Shown here: positions 41,714 to 50,859 of the stretch, one piece after another
Position numbering within the stretch: the first letter of the stretch is position 1
How the letters are laid out: every line of letters starts with the position of its first letter
Source of the DNA: Polycyclovorans sp002706265
GTDB lineage: Bacteria > Pseudomonadota > Gammaproteobacteria > Nevskiales > Nevskiaceae
Length of the DNA: 64,000 nucleotides
Assembly (NCBI GenBank): GCA_963973915.1
Contig: CAXBBM010000002.1
Coordinates: forward strand, 62,001-126,000
Direction: 5' to 3'
The notes under the pieces: generated by a model
What the model saw: the letters and a program-made list of their open reading frames with translations, nothing else
Told to the model about the DNA's origin: nothing
Database searches by the model: none
Position numbers and translations under genes: made by a program

Positions 41714-43864
41714 ATGTATTCAGGCAAAACCCTAAGGCTGTCGATGCACGAGGGCGGTATCGCCGAGCTTTGCTTCGACCGGCAAGGTGAAAGCGTCAAC
41801 AAGTTCGACCAGCTGACCTTGGGCGAACTGCGTGCGGCAGCCGACTCCCTGGTTGCGACGCCTGGCCTCAAGGGACTGGTGGTGACCTCCGCCAAGAGCG
41901 TTTTTATTGTCGGGGCCGACATCACCGAGTTCGGCAAGATGTTCGAAGGCAGCGAAGAGGACATCGCCGGCTGGGCCAGCCAGGCCAACCAGATCTTCAT
42001 CACCCTTGAAGACCTGCCGTGCCCCAGTGTCACCGCAATCAACGGGATTGCACTGGGCGGGGGCTTCGAAATGGCGCTGACCACCGATTACCGGGTGATG
42101 AGCGAAACGGCCATGGTCGGCTTGCCCGAAACCAAGCTGGGCATCATTCCCGGCTTTGGCGGCACCGTGCGTCTGCCGCGCCTGATCGGCGCCGACAACG
42201 CGATCGAGTGGGTGGCCAGCGCCAGTCAGAACAAGGCCAAGGCCGCATTGGCGGTGGGGGCGGTGGATGCGGTGGTCAAACCTGAAAAGCTCACCGACGC
42301 CGCCCTGTCGCTGATCAAGCAGGCCAACGAAGGCAAGTACGATTGGCAGGCGCGTCGTGCACAGAAAAAAGCGCCGCTCAAGCTCGACATGATCGAGCAG
42401 GCGATGGTGTTCAACACCGCCGAAGGTTTCGTTGCAGGCAAGGCCGGCAAGCATTACCCGGCGCCGGTGGCCGCCGTCAAGGCCATCCAGAAAGCCGCCG
42501 GCAAGGGCCGCGACGACGCGCTCAAAATTGAAGCGGCAGCGTTTGCCAAGCTGGCCAAGACCACGGTGGCCGATGCGCTGGTAGGGCTGTTCCTCAACGA
42601 CCAGTTCCTCAAGAAAACCGCGAAGGCGCAGATGAAGGGCGCTGCCGACATTCAGCAGGCGGCGGTGCTCGGCGCCGGCATCATGGGCGGAGGCATCGCA
42701 TTTCAGAGCGCGTCGAAAGGCACGCCCATCATCATGAAAGACATCGCCGACAAGGCGCTGGCACTGGGCATGAGCGAGGCCAACAAGCTGCTCTCCAAGC
42801 AGGTGGAGCGCCGGAAGCTGACCCCTGAAAAGGCCGGCGGCATTCTGTCGACCATTCGCCCGACCCTCAACTATGGCGATTTCGGCAATGTCGACATCGT
42901 GATCGAGGCGGTGGTCGAGAATCCGAAGATCAAGAAAGCCGTGCTGGCCGAGACCGAAAGCCAGGTCAAGCCGGGCACCATCATTGCGTCGAACACCTCG
43001 TCGATCTCCATCGATGATCTGGCCACCGCCATGAAGCACCCCGAGAACTTCTTGGGCATGCACTTTTTCAACCCGGTGCACCGCATGCCGCTGGTGGAGG
43101 TGATCTACGCTGAAAAGACCTCCAAAGAGGCCATTGCCACCACCGTGTCGCTGGCCACCAAGATGGGCAAGACGCCCATCGTGGTGAAGAATTGCCCCGG
43201 CTTTCTGGTCAACCGCATCCTGTTCCCGTATTTCGGCGGCTGGGAGCGCCTGATCAACGCCGGCGCCGATTTCGTCAAGGTGGACAAGGTGATGGAAGCC
43301 TTCGGCTGGCCCATGGGCCCGGCCTATCTTGAAGACGTGGTGGGCATCGACACCAGCCATCACATCGGCCCGGTGCTGGCCGAGGGCTACCCCGACCGCA
43401 TGGCACGCAACGAGCGCACGGCGATTGACGTGATGTTCGAGGCCGGGCGGTATGGCCAGAAGAATGGCAAGGGCTTTTACAAGTACGAAACCGATCCCAA
43501 AGGCAAGCCGAAGAAGGTCGCAGACCCCGAGACCTACAAGCTGCTCAAGCAGGTGCAGAAGGACGGCGACAAGTCGTTCTCCGATGAAGAAATCATCGAA
43601 CGCCTCATGTTGCCGATGATTATCGAAGCAGCCCGCTGCCTCGACGACGGGATCGTGGGCTCGCCGACCGAGGTGGATATGGGGCTGATCATGGGCCTCG
43701 GCTTCCCGCCGTTCCGTGGTGGCGCCCTCAAGTACTGCGACACGCTGGGCATGGCGCACGTGATCGAGCGCTGCAAGCAGTACGCCCCTCTCGGCAAGCT
43801 GTATGAACCGACCGAGTCGATGCAGCAGATGGCCGCCGAAGGCAAGACCTACTACGTCAAGTAA
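41714..43864 (+). CDS. fadB: Fatty acid oxidation multifunctional enzyme FadB
   Basis: Alpha subunit of the beta-oxidation complex: enoyl-CoA hydratase, 3-hydroxyacyl-CoA dehydrogenase and associated isomerase activities. The 716-residue protein has the crotonase part with NGIALGGGFEMALTTDYRV and GLPETKLGIIPGFGG (both catalytic glutamates), then the dehydrogenase part with the NAD motif GAGIMGGGIA near residue 318, GMHFFNPVHRMPLVE with the catalytic histidine, and FPPFRGGALKYCD near the end. GAGGAG lies upstream of the ATG. Paired with fadA 33 bases downstream. Confidence 0.97.
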   Translation: MYSGKTLRLSMHEGGIAELCFDRQGESVNKFDQLTLGELRAAADSLVATPGLKGLVVTSAKSVFIVGADITEFGKMFEGSEEDIAGWASQANQIFITLEDLPCPSVTAINGIALGGGFEMALTTDYRVMSETAMVGLPETKLGIIPGFGGTVRLPRLIGADNAIEWVASASQNKAKAALAVGAVDAVVKPEKLTDAALSLIKQANEGKYDWQARRAQKKAPLKLDMIEQAMVFNTAEGFVAGKAGKHYPAPVAAVKAIQKAAGKGRDDALKIEAAAFAKLAKTTVADALVGLFLNDQFLKKTAKAQMKGAADIQQAAVLGAGIMGGGIAFQSASKGTPIIMKDIADKALALGMSEANKLLSKQVERRKLTPEKAGGILSTIRPTLNYGDFGNVDIVIEAVVENPKIKKAVLAETESQVKPGTIIASNTSSISIDDLATAMKHPENFLGMHFFNPVHRMPLVEVIYAEKTSKEAIATTVSLATKMGKTPIVVKNCPGFLVNRILFPYFGGWERLINAGADFVKVDKVMEAFGWPMGPAYLEDVVGIDTSHHIGPVLAEGYPDRMARNERTAIDVMFEAGRYGQKNGKGFYKYETDPKGKPKKVADPETYKLLKQVQKDGDKSFSDEEIIERLMLPMIIEAARCLDDGIVGSPTEVDMGLIMGLGFPPFRGGALKYCDTLGMAHVIERCKQYAPLGKLYEPTESMQQMAAEGKTYYVK

Positions 43865-43897
43865 GCGGCTCTCAAGACCCCAATCCGGAGTAAAGAA

Positions 43898-45061
43898 ATG
43901 ACGACCGAAGTCGTAATCGTTGATGCAATGCGCACCCCCATGGGCCGCTCGAAGGGCGGCAATTTTCGTAACGTGCGGGCCGAAGACCTGTCGGCGCACC
44001 TGATTCGCGGCATCCTGGCGCGCAATGAAGCGGTGAAGCCAGCCGATGTAGAAGACGTGGTCTGGGGCTGCGTGCAGCAGACCCTGGAGCAGGGGTTCAA
44101 CATCGCCCGCAACGCCGCGTTGTTGGCCGGCCTGCCGCAGACCGTGCCGGGCCAAACCGTGAACCGTCTCTGCGGCTCATCGATGAGCGCCATCCATATC
44201 GCCTTCGCCAGCATTCAGGCCGGCATTGGCGACACCTACATCTGCGGCGGTGTCGAGCACATGGGCCATGTCGCCATGACCCACGGCTTCGACGGCAACC
44301 CGGCCATGAGCCTGGTCACGGCCAAGGCAGCGGCCATGATGGGACTGACCGCTGAAATGCTGACCCAGACCCACGGCATCAACCGCCAGCAGCAAGATGA
44401 ATTTGCCCTCGCCAGTCACCAGAAGGCCGTCAAGGCCAACCAGACCGGCGCAACCGCCAACGAGATTCTGCCGCTGGCCGGGCACGATGCCGACGGCGCT
44501 CCCGTGATGGTGAACTGGGACGAAGTGGCCCGCGCCGATGCCAGCCTCGAAGGTCTGGGCAGCCTGCGCCCGGCCTTCAACCCCAAAGGCTCGGTGACCG
44601 CGGGCAACAGCTCGGCCATCTCGGACGGCGCGTCGTGCGTGCTGGTCATGAGCGCCGACAAGGCCAGGGCGCTGGGCCTGAAGCCCCTGGCGCGCATTGT
44701 CTCGGTGGCGGCCGCCGGTTGCAGCCCGTCGATCATGGGTATTGGCCCGGTGCCGGCCACGCAAAAGGCCCTGAAGCGTGCGGGGTTGTCGATCGACAAC
44801 ATCGACTACTTCGAACTCAACGAAGCCTTCGCTGCGCAGTCTCTGGCGGTGATCAAGGACCTGAAGCTCACCGAACGCATGGACCGCATCAACCTCAAGG
44901 GCGGGGCCATTGCCTTGGGGCACCCGCTGGGGTGTTCCGGCGCGCGCATCACGGGCGCGTTGGCCCACGTGCTCAACGAACAGGGCGGCCAGTTTGGTGT
45001 GGCCACCATGTGCATCGGCATGGGGCAGGGCGTTGCGACGGTGCTCGAACGCGTGCACTGA
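43898..45061 (+). CDS. fadA: 3-ketoacyl-CoA thiolase FadA
   Basis: Beta subunit of the beta-oxidation complex; splits 3-ketoacyl-CoA to acetyl-CoA and a shortened acyl-CoA. The 387-residue protein has the nucleophilic cysteine in NRLCGSSMSAIHIA, the catalytic GHPLGCSGAR histidine and CIGMGQG cysteine near the C-terminus, and GNSSAISDGAS. Length is that of FadA (387). Ribosome-binding site CGGAG. Followed by a near-perfect bidirectional terminator. Confidence 0.97.
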   Translation: MTTEVVIVDAMRTPMGRSKGGNFRNVRAEDLSAHLIRGILARNEAVKPADVEDVVWGCVQQTLEQGFNIARNAALLAGLPQTVPGQTVNRLCGSSMSAIHIAFASIQAGIGDTYICGGVEHMGHVAMTHGFDGNPAMSLVTAKAAAMMGLTAEMLTQTHGINRQQQDEFALASHQKAVKANQTGATANEILPLAGHDADGAPVMVNWDEVARADASLEGLGSLRPAFNPKGSVTAGNSSAISDGASCVLVMSADKARALGLKPLARIVSVAAAGCSPSIMGIGPVPATQKALKRAGLSIDNIDYFELNEAFAAQSLAVIKDLKLTERMDRINLKGGAIALGHPLGCSGARITGALAHVLNEQGGQFGVATMCIGMGQGVATVLERVH

Positions 45062-45076
45062 AGCGCTGGCCGGGAA

Positions 45077-45113
45077 AACCCAAAAAGGCGGCCAATGGCC
45101 GCCTTTTTGGGTT
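45077..45113. terminator. Bidirectional terminator after fadA
   Basis: A 17-bp perfect stem, AACCCAAAAAGGCGGCC (45077-45093) with its complement at 45097-45113, and a three-base loop. A-run on one side and T-run on the other allow use on both strands. Confidence 0.9.
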
Positions 45114-45255
45114 GTGCGCGACAGGGTACAGAATGCCGAGTTTCTGACCACGACCACCATCAAAATGGCACGGGGTGCCGAACCCCGAGCAGGGTGATCA
45201 GGATCCCGGACACTGCCCGATGCGTGATGCGCACAAGCTGCAACGTCGATGCAAG

Positions 45256-45295
45256 AAAAAGGGGGTTGGCCGCTGCGTCGGCCAACCCCCTTTTT
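45256..45295 (-). terminator. Terminator of the DUF4382 lipoprotein gene
   Basis: A 16-bp perfect stem, AAAAAGGGGGTTGGCC (45256-45271) and its complement (45280-45295), eight-base loop, with A-run/T-run ends. It is 33 bases past the stop of the leftward gene. Between this and the fadA terminator (45114-45255) I see nothing recognisable. Confidence 0.85.
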
Positions 45296-45328
45296 GCGAA
45301 CTGCGTGCAGTCAGGGCCTTTTCAGGCC

Positions 45329-46312
45329 TTACTCGACCGCGGTTTCGACGACGGGGACCACATCGAAGTCGACGGTGACGTGGGTATCGCGAACCACGGT
45401 GACGTCGGTGGGTTGCAGAAAGGCAATGTCATCATTGCTGGGCGCGGGCAGGTCGTTGCCCGCCTGGCAGCTCAAGGCCACCGTGTAGTTACCCTCCAGC
45501 AGGAAGCCGACCTCGTAGCTGAAGCTGGTGAGCTGGTCGTCACCCACCAGTTCGGGCTTCAACAAGGCCGTGGTCAGGGGTTCGGGGTTGGTGCCGTCAA
45601 AGTCGTCGGGGGTCACCCCGGCGCCCGGGTAGACATAAACGGCAGCCCCGCGACCGGTGACGGGATCGGCGATGCAGCTTGAATCGGCCAGAAGTGCCGG
45701 ATTGATGCTTCCGCGCAGGGTGCCCACCTGGGCGTTGTCGACCACCCGCAGCACCGGCCGCAGGTTGTAGCAGCCCGTGGCGCCGCGCTCGGCAATGGAC
45801 TTGCGCAGGTCGAAGTCGACCGTGTACGCGGCGCTGCCGCCGGCCGCGATGGTCAGCGGACCGCGAACCTTCAAGCCGCTCTGGCCGCCGCTCGGAACGA
45901 TCAACGGAAAGTCGGTGGTGCCAATCGTGATGTAGGACGGATGTTGCGGATTGGATTGCGCGGCACTGCAGCTGGCATTGGCCTGGTCGGCCACGATCAG
46001 ACGCACTTCCTCGTAGACCCCGACCGGAATCTGTTCGTCCTGGATGAGGAAGAACTGGTTGTCGCCTTGCTGTTCCAGCAGGTCAACCTGTTGCGTCTGG
46101 TCAAGATCAAAGCGCAGGGCGACCTCGCCCTCGGCATCGAGCAATTCGACTGCGGTGAACGCCACGACCACGGCCTCGGCATTGTCGACCGGGGCGTCAG
46201 TGACGCCGAGCGAGAGTGAGCCGCTGCCGCCGCTGCCACCGGAGTCTGAATCGCTGCTGCAGGCGCCGAGCAGCGCGAGACTGAGGGTGGCGATTAGGGC
46301 GGGTTTGATCAT
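45329..46312 (-). CDS. DUF4382 lipoprotein
   Basis: A 327-residue lipoprotein: signal peptide with lipobox LLGAC (Cys18), a Ser/Gly/Asp linker, then a DUF4382 domain beginning SLSLGVTDAPVDNAEAVVV and covering about residues 30-180. The domain is an immunoglobulin-like beta fold of unknown function, common in surface lipoproteins. The remainder (about 190-327) looks like a second beta domain with four cysteines in all. GGAG precedes the ATG at 46312, deciding the start. Function unknown. Confidence 0.85.
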   Translation of the reverse strand: MIKPALIATLSLALLGACSSDSDSGGSGGSGSLSLGVTDAPVDNAEAVVVAFTAVELLDAEGEVALRFDLDQTQQVDLLEQQGDNQFFLIQDEQIPVGVYEEVRLIVADQANASCSAAQSNPQHPSYITIGTTDFPLIVPSGGQSGLKVRGPLTIAAGGSAAYTVDFDLRKSIAERGATGCYNLRPVLRVVDNAQVGTLRGSINPALLADSSCIADPVTGRGAAVYVYPGAGVTPDDFDGTNPEPLTTALLKPELVGDDQLTSFSYEVGFLLEGNYTVALSCQAGNDLPAPSNDDIAFLQPTDVTVVRDTHVTVDFDVVPVVETAVE

Positions 46313-46430
46313 GAGGGGTGCTCCGGTTGCGTCAGAATAGGATCGTGACGCGGAACATGGGCTCATGTCCGGCGTCACGAATCGGCAACCCTAGAGCCCG
46401 AGGATGAAGCGGGGCTGACCGGCGGCAGGT

Positions 46431-47198
46431 TCAGAACCTGGAGAAGTCGGGCGACCGTTTCTCGGCGAAGGCCGAAAAGGCCTCGCGGGCTTCCGGTTGA
46501 CCGAGCATGGGCATGAAAAAGCCGGATTCATATTCCATGGCCTCGCGGGTCTTTTCGCCAGGCCAGCGCCGCATCAGCGCCTTGGTCACCTTCAAGGCAT
46601 TGGGCGGCAAGGCCACCAGCTCTGCGGCCGTGGCGCGCGCCTGTGCCTCCACCTCGGCGTTGGGCAGCACCGCGTTGCACAGGCCCAGCCGCTCGGCGGT
46701 GGGGGCATCGAAGAAGCGCCCCAGCATCAACAGTTCGGCAGCCTTGAGGTGGCCGGTGACCTTGGGAACCACGTAGCTCGATGCGAATTCAGGGCAGGTG
46801 CCGAGGCTGACGAACGGCATGCGCAGCTTGGTGCGTTCGCCCAAGTAGACGAAGTCACAGTGCATCAGCAGCGTGACGCCGATGCCCACCGCCATGCCGC
46901 AGACCGCAGCGATGACCGGCTTCTCGGTGTCGAGCAGTGCGCGCATGAAGCGGCCGACGGGCGAGTCCGACGAGGCCGGCGGGTTGTTCAGGAAGTCGGC
47001 CATGTCATTGCCGGCACAAAAGCAGTCGGCCGAGCCGGCGAACAGAATCACGCGCACATCGCCGTCTGCGGCAGCCTGCTTCAGGCCCGCCGTCAGCTGG
47101 TCGTACATGGCGTTGGTGAGGGCGTTCTTCTTGTCCAGCCGATTCAGGCGCAGGGTGAGCACGCGATCCGCTTTTTCGATCAGTACATCAGTTGTCAT
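46431..47198 (-). CDS. Enoyl-CoA hydratase/isomerase family protein
   Basis: A 255-residue crotonase. It has the oxyanion-hole strands FAGSADCFCAGNDMADF and VCGMAVGIGVTLLMHCDFVY, and MPFVSLGTCPEFASSYVVPK with a Glu in the position used by enoyl-CoA isomerases rather than the paired glutamates of hydratases. So an isomerase-like or uncharacterised activity on an acyl-CoA is likelier than a plain hydratase. It is transcribed leftward and follows ilvB after 105 bases. Not part of the fadBA operon but in the same lipid-related neighbourhood. Confidence 0.88.
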   Translation of the reverse strand: MTTDVLIEKADRVLTLRLNRLDKKNALTNAMYDQLTAGLKQAAADGDVRVILFAGSADCFCAGNDMADFLNNPPASSDSPVGRFMRALLDTEKPVIAAVCGMAVGIGVTLLMHCDFVYLGERTKLRMPFVSLGTCPEFASSYVVPKVTGHLKAAELLMLGRFFDAPTAERLGLCNAVLPNAEVEAQARATAAELVALPPNALKVTKALMRRWPGEKTREAMEYESGFFMPMLGQPEAREAFSAFAEKRSPDFSRF

Positions 47199-47303
47199 AA
47201 AGGGCTGCCGAAAGGAGAAAAGGAGCTTGAGCCTAGCCGCTGGCGGCCGACGGGGTACGGTAACGTCACGCGCCGGTCTCGGTCACGGTCGCGGGTGAAG
47301 CCG

Positions 47304-49148
47304 TCAGAACAGATCGGCTTTGTCCACGTTTTCGGTTGCGGGCAGCGCGTCGCGCGAGGCGATCCAGTCGCCCGTGATCATCTGCGCATAGCTCATGCCC
47401 GGCCCGACCATCGGATAAACGCCGGCTTCACCATCAATGTGCACTTCGAGGAACGCCGGGCCCTTGAAGGCGACAAACTCGGCGATCACGGTTTCAAGAT
47501 CTTCCTTGCGGGTGATGCGCTTGGCGAACGCGTAGCCATCGGCCTCGGCGGCCTTCACGAAATCTTTCTGGTGCAGGCTCTTGTCTGAGGCGGCGTAGCG
47601 GCTGTCGAAGAACAAGCGCTGCCACTGCCGCACCATGCCGTCGCCGAAGTTGTTGAGCACCACCACCTTGACCGGCAGGTTGTAGGTGGTCACCGTTTCC
47701 AGTTCGCCGAGGTTCATGCGGATCGACGCATCGCCATCGATGTCGATGACGATCTTGTCGGGCCGGGCGAACTGCGCGCCGATGGCGGCGGGCAGGCCAA
47801 AGCCCATGGTGCCCATCGACCCCGAGGTGAGCCACAGGCGAGGTTCCTTGAAATCAAAGTACTGCGCGGCCCACATTTGGTGCTGCCCGACGCCGGTCGA
47901 CACCACGGCTTCGCCACCGGTCAGTCGGTTGATGGCCTCGATCACCGCGTAAGGCTGGATCGCCGCCGATTCGCGGTCGTAGTTCAGCGAATGACGTGAT
48001 TTGAGCTCGGCAATATGCTGATGCCAGTCGCGATAATCCGGCGCGAAGCCGCGCGCCTGCAGATGCGCGTGCAGGTCTTCAATGGCCACAGCCAGCTCGC
48101 CCACGTGGTGCCACTGCACGCGCTTGACCTTGTTGATCTCGGCGGGATCGATGTCGAAGTGCGCCACGGCCTTGGCGCGCGGGGCAAACTTGTCGGGCAC
48201 GCCGGCCACACGGTCATCGAAGCGCGCACCAAGGGTGATGAGAAAATCGCAGTCTTCAACCGCATAGTTGGCGTAGGCGGTGCCGTGCATGCCCAGCATG
48301 TGCAGCGACAGGTCGCCGGTGGTGTCGACCGCGCCAATGCCCATCAGTGTGGTGGTGACCGGCAGGCCATAGGCGTTGGCGAATTCACGAATCGCCGGGG
48401 CCGCGTTGCCGTTGATGGCGCCACCGCCCACGTACAGCAATGGCCTGCTGGAGGCCTTCAACAGCGCTTCGAAGGCGCTGCAGGACTCGGTGCTCAGGCG
48501 ATTGCGGCGCACCTCGGCCAGCCGTGCCCGGTAGCCGGGAATCGGCAGCACGCCCTCGCCCTGGAACACCAGATTGGCGTTCTGCACGTCTTTGGGAATG
48601 TCGATCACCACCGGGCCGGGGCGCCCGGTACGCGCCACTTCGAAGGCGGTGCGCATGGTGGCTTCCAGTTTGGAGGCATCGGTAACCAGGAACACGTGCT
48701 TGGCGCACGGCGCCATGATCGAGCTGACCGGCGCTTCCTGAAAGCCGTCCGAGCCGATTGCAGCGGTCGGCACCTGGCCACAAATGACGACGATGGGAAT
48801 CGAGTCGGCCATGCAGTCGCGCACCGGCGTCACCGTGTTGGTCGCGCCCGGGCCCGAGGTCACCAGGCACACGCCCACCTGTCCGGAGGCACGCGCGTAG
48901 CCCGCCGCCATGAAGCCGGCGGCCTGCTCGTTCGCGGGGACGATCAGCGGCATTTTTTCGGCACCTTCGGCGGTGCGATGTTCGCGGTTGTAGCGGAACA
49001 CGGCATCGTAGGTGGGCAAAATGGCGCCCCCCGAATAGCCAAAGATCACGTTGGTGCCCTCGTCGGCGAGCACCTGAACGACAATCTCGGCGCCGCTGAG
49101 TGTCTGTGAAGCGAGAGGATGTTTGGCGAGAGGGCGCGACATCGTCAT
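47304..49148 (-). CDS. ilvB: Acetolactate synthase large subunit
   Basis: TPP enzyme that joins two pyruvates, or pyruvate with 2-ketobutyrate, in valine, leucine and isoleucine synthesis. The 614-residue protein has FGYSGGAILPTYDAV at the N-terminus, the GARFDDRVAG FAD-binding segment, the TPP motif GDASIRMNLGELETV with VVLNNFGDGMVRQWQ, and a C-terminal EVHIDGEAGVYPMVGPG. This is the biosynthetic, FAD-containing type. No small regulatory subunit gene (ilvN) follows: the next gene downstream is the crotonase. The start may instead be the ATG two codons in. Confidence 0.93.
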   Translation of the reverse strand: MTMSRPLAKHPLASQTLSGAEIVVQVLADEGTNVIFGYSGGAILPTYDAVFRYNREHRTAEGAEKMPLIVPANEQAAGFMAAGYARASGQVGVCLVTSGPGATNTVTPVRDCMADSIPIVVICGQVPTAAIGSDGFQEAPVSSIMAPCAKHVFLVTDASKLEATMRTAFEVARTGRPGPVVIDIPKDVQNANLVFQGEGVLPIPGYRARLAEVRRNRLSTESCSAFEALLKASSRPLLYVGGGAINGNAAPAIREFANAYGLPVTTTLMGIGAVDTTGDLSLHMLGMHGTAYANYAVEDCDFLITLGARFDDRVAGVPDKFAPRAKAVAHFDIDPAEINKVKRVQWHHVGELAVAIEDLHAHLQARGFAPDYRDWHQHIAELKSRHSLNYDRESAAIQPYAVIEAINRLTGGEAVVSTGVGQHQMWAAQYFDFKEPRLWLTSGSMGTMGFGLPAAIGAQFARPDKIVIDIDGDASIRMNLGELETVTTYNLPVKVVVLNNFGDGMVRQWQRLFFDSRYAASDKSLHQKDFVKAAEADGYAFAKRITRKEDLETVIAEFVAFKGPAFLEVHIDGEAGVYPMVGPGMSYAQMITGDWIASRDALPATENVDKADLF

Positions 49149-49183
49149 GACCAGTAAATTCCGAGTAAGGCTGAAAACCGCGC

Positions 49184-49189
49184 TTTATA
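49184..49189 (-). promoter_or_regulatory. -10 element before ilvB
   Basis: TATAAA on the minus strand, about 35 bases upstream of the ilvB start, with no good -35. I saw no leader peptide rich in branched-chain codons or attenuator hairpin. Confidence 0.35.
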
Positions 49190-49395
49190 CCACGCCGCCG
49201 GATCGGCAATTGCGTATTCCGGCCGATAGGCGCAGGGTCTTGGGGCCTGCGGGCCGCCGCCGCCCAGTGGCGGCATTGGCATGATGGGAGGGCTATTTTT
49301 AGGGTGGTTCATGCACAGGGCATCTGAAATACTGTTGAAGACGGCAGGCACAAGCACGCCGCGATAAGAACGAAGTTCCACGTTGAGGAGGATGT

Positions 49396-50751
49396 ATGTT
49401 CAAGCGAGTACTCACGGCGTCCGCCGTGGCGGCATTGATGACATTACCCACCCTTTCAACCGTCGCCGCCCGTGACGTGTCCCAGCTGGGGGTGTCGCTG
49501 ACGCCCATGGGCGCCGAGAAAGCCGGCAACGCCGATGGCAGCATCCCGGCATGGGAAGGCGGTCTGCTCATGGGTCGTCCCGCAGCCGGCCGCGAGCGGG
49601 CACCGGCCGAATACCCCACCAGCAGCGACAAGCCCCTGTTCACCGTCACCTCGGCCAACCTCGACCAACACCGCGAGATGCTGACGCCGGGCGCGCTGGC
49701 CCTGTTTGCCAAGTTTCCCGACTCGTACAAGATGCCGGTCTATCCGACCCGTCGCACCGGCAACGCGCCCGATTTCGTTTATGCCGCGACCCTGAAGAAC
49801 GCCAAGAACGCCAGCCTTGAGAATGACGGCGAATCTCTGGTCAACGCCTCGGTTGGTATTCCGTTCCCGATTCCCGAAAACGGCAAGGAAGTCATCTGGA
49901 ACCACAAGCTGCGCTATCACGGTGAGGGCCTGCAGCGCTGGAACGTGCAGCTGGCAGTGCAGACCAACGGCAGCTTCGTCCCCTACAAGATTCGTGAAGA
50001 CGTGCGCTTTCACTACAACGTGAAGGGCGCGACGCCCGAAAGCCTCGACAACGTCATCATCTACTTCCTGCAATTCACCACCTCGCCGGCGCGACAGGCA
50101 GGGAACGTGCTGTTGGTGCACGAGACCATGGACCAGGTGGCCGAAGCCCGTCGGGCCTGGCTGTACAACCCCGGCCAGCGCCGCATCCGCCGCGCCCCCA
50201 ACGTGGCCTACGACAACCCCGGCACCGGCGCCGATGGCCTGCGCACCAACGACCAGCTCGACTCCTTCAATGGCGCCACCGACCGCTACACCTGGGACAT
50301 CATCGGCAAGCGGGAAATGCTGCTGCCGTACAACGCCCACAGGCTGGCGGACGACAAGGTCAAGTACGCCGACATTGTCCAGCGCAACCACCTGAACCAG
50401 GACCTCACCCGTTACGAACGCCGCCGCGTCTGGGTGCTGGACTCCAACCTCAAGCCCGGCACCACGCACCAGTACAAGCGCCGCACGTATTACATCGACG
50501 AAGACACCTGGACCATCCTCGCGGTCGACATCTACGACGGTCGCGACCAGCTCTGGCGCGTGCAGGAGTACCACCCCGTCATGGTGCCGTGGCTCAAGGC
50601 CGTGGGGCCTGCGCTGGCCACGGTGTACGACCTCAACGCCAACCGCTATCTGGTCATGGAAGCCTCCAACGAAGAGCCGCTCTTCGAAGAGCGTGACTGG
50701 GACGTCGACCACTTCACCACCGGTTCGGTGCAGCGGATGGCCACACGCTGA
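49396..50751 (+). CDS. DUF1329 protein (copy 2)
   Basis: A 451-residue paralogue of the protein at 36585-37946 with a signal peptide (cleavage after about STVAA). Shared landmarks: LTPMGAEKAGNADGSIPAWEGG, IPFPIPENGKEVIWNHKLRYHG, HLNQDLTRYERRRVWVLD and YYIDEDTWTILAVDIYDGRDQLW. It lacks the Cys-Cys pair of copy 1. GAGGAGG sits just upstream of the ATG. It is a single gene with its own terminator, with no partner DUF1302 gene in the window, divergent from ilvB. Confidence 0.9.
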   Translation: MFKRVLTASAVAALMTLPTLSTVAARDVSQLGVSLTPMGAEKAGNADGSIPAWEGGLLMGRPAAGRERAPAEYPTSSDKPLFTVTSANLDQHREMLTPGALALFAKFPDSYKMPVYPTRRTGNAPDFVYAATLKNAKNASLENDGESLVNASVGIPFPIPENGKEVIWNHKLRYHGEGLQRWNVQLAVQTNGSFVPYKIREDVRFHYNVKGATPESLDNVIIYFLQFTTSPARQAGNVLLVHETMDQVAEARRAWLYNPGQRRIRRAPNVAYDNPGTGADGLRTNDQLDSFNGATDRYTWDIIGKREMLLPYNAHRLADDKVKYADIVQRNHLNQDLTRYERRRVWVLDSNLKPGTTHQYKRRTYYIDEDTWTILAVDIYDGRDQLWRVQEYHPVMVPWLKAVGPALATVYDLNANRYLVMEASNEEPLFEERDWDVDHFTTGSVQRMATR

Positions 50752-50791
50752 TGCCCTCCGCCACTTTGGCGGCCTGATGCACCGCAACTGC

Positions 50792-50820
50792 AAACCCCGC
50801 TCCGGCGGGGTTTCTGCTTT
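50792..50820 (+). terminator. Terminator of DUF1329 copy 2
   Basis: AAACCCCGC (50792-50800) and GCGGGGTTT (50805-50813) with a four-base loop, then TTTCTGCTTT. Confidence 0.75.
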
Positions 50821-50859
50821 GGGCTTGCCTTGACCGCCGGGCGCCCTCCACCATGGGCC

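Noticed and set aside
41732..44155. Minus-strand frame of 807 codons opposite fadB and fadA
   Set aside because: Antisense shadow of two well-recognised enzymes.
45095..45682. Plus-strand frame of 195 codons across the fadA terminator and the DUF4382 gene
   Set aside because: It reads through two strong terminators and is antisense to a lipoprotein gene with a clear lipobox.
49145..49381. Minus-strand 78-codon frame upstream of ilvB, considered as a leader peptide
   Set aside because: It is not enriched in Leu, Ile or Val codons, overlaps the -10 candidate, and no attenuator hairpin with a T-tract follows.
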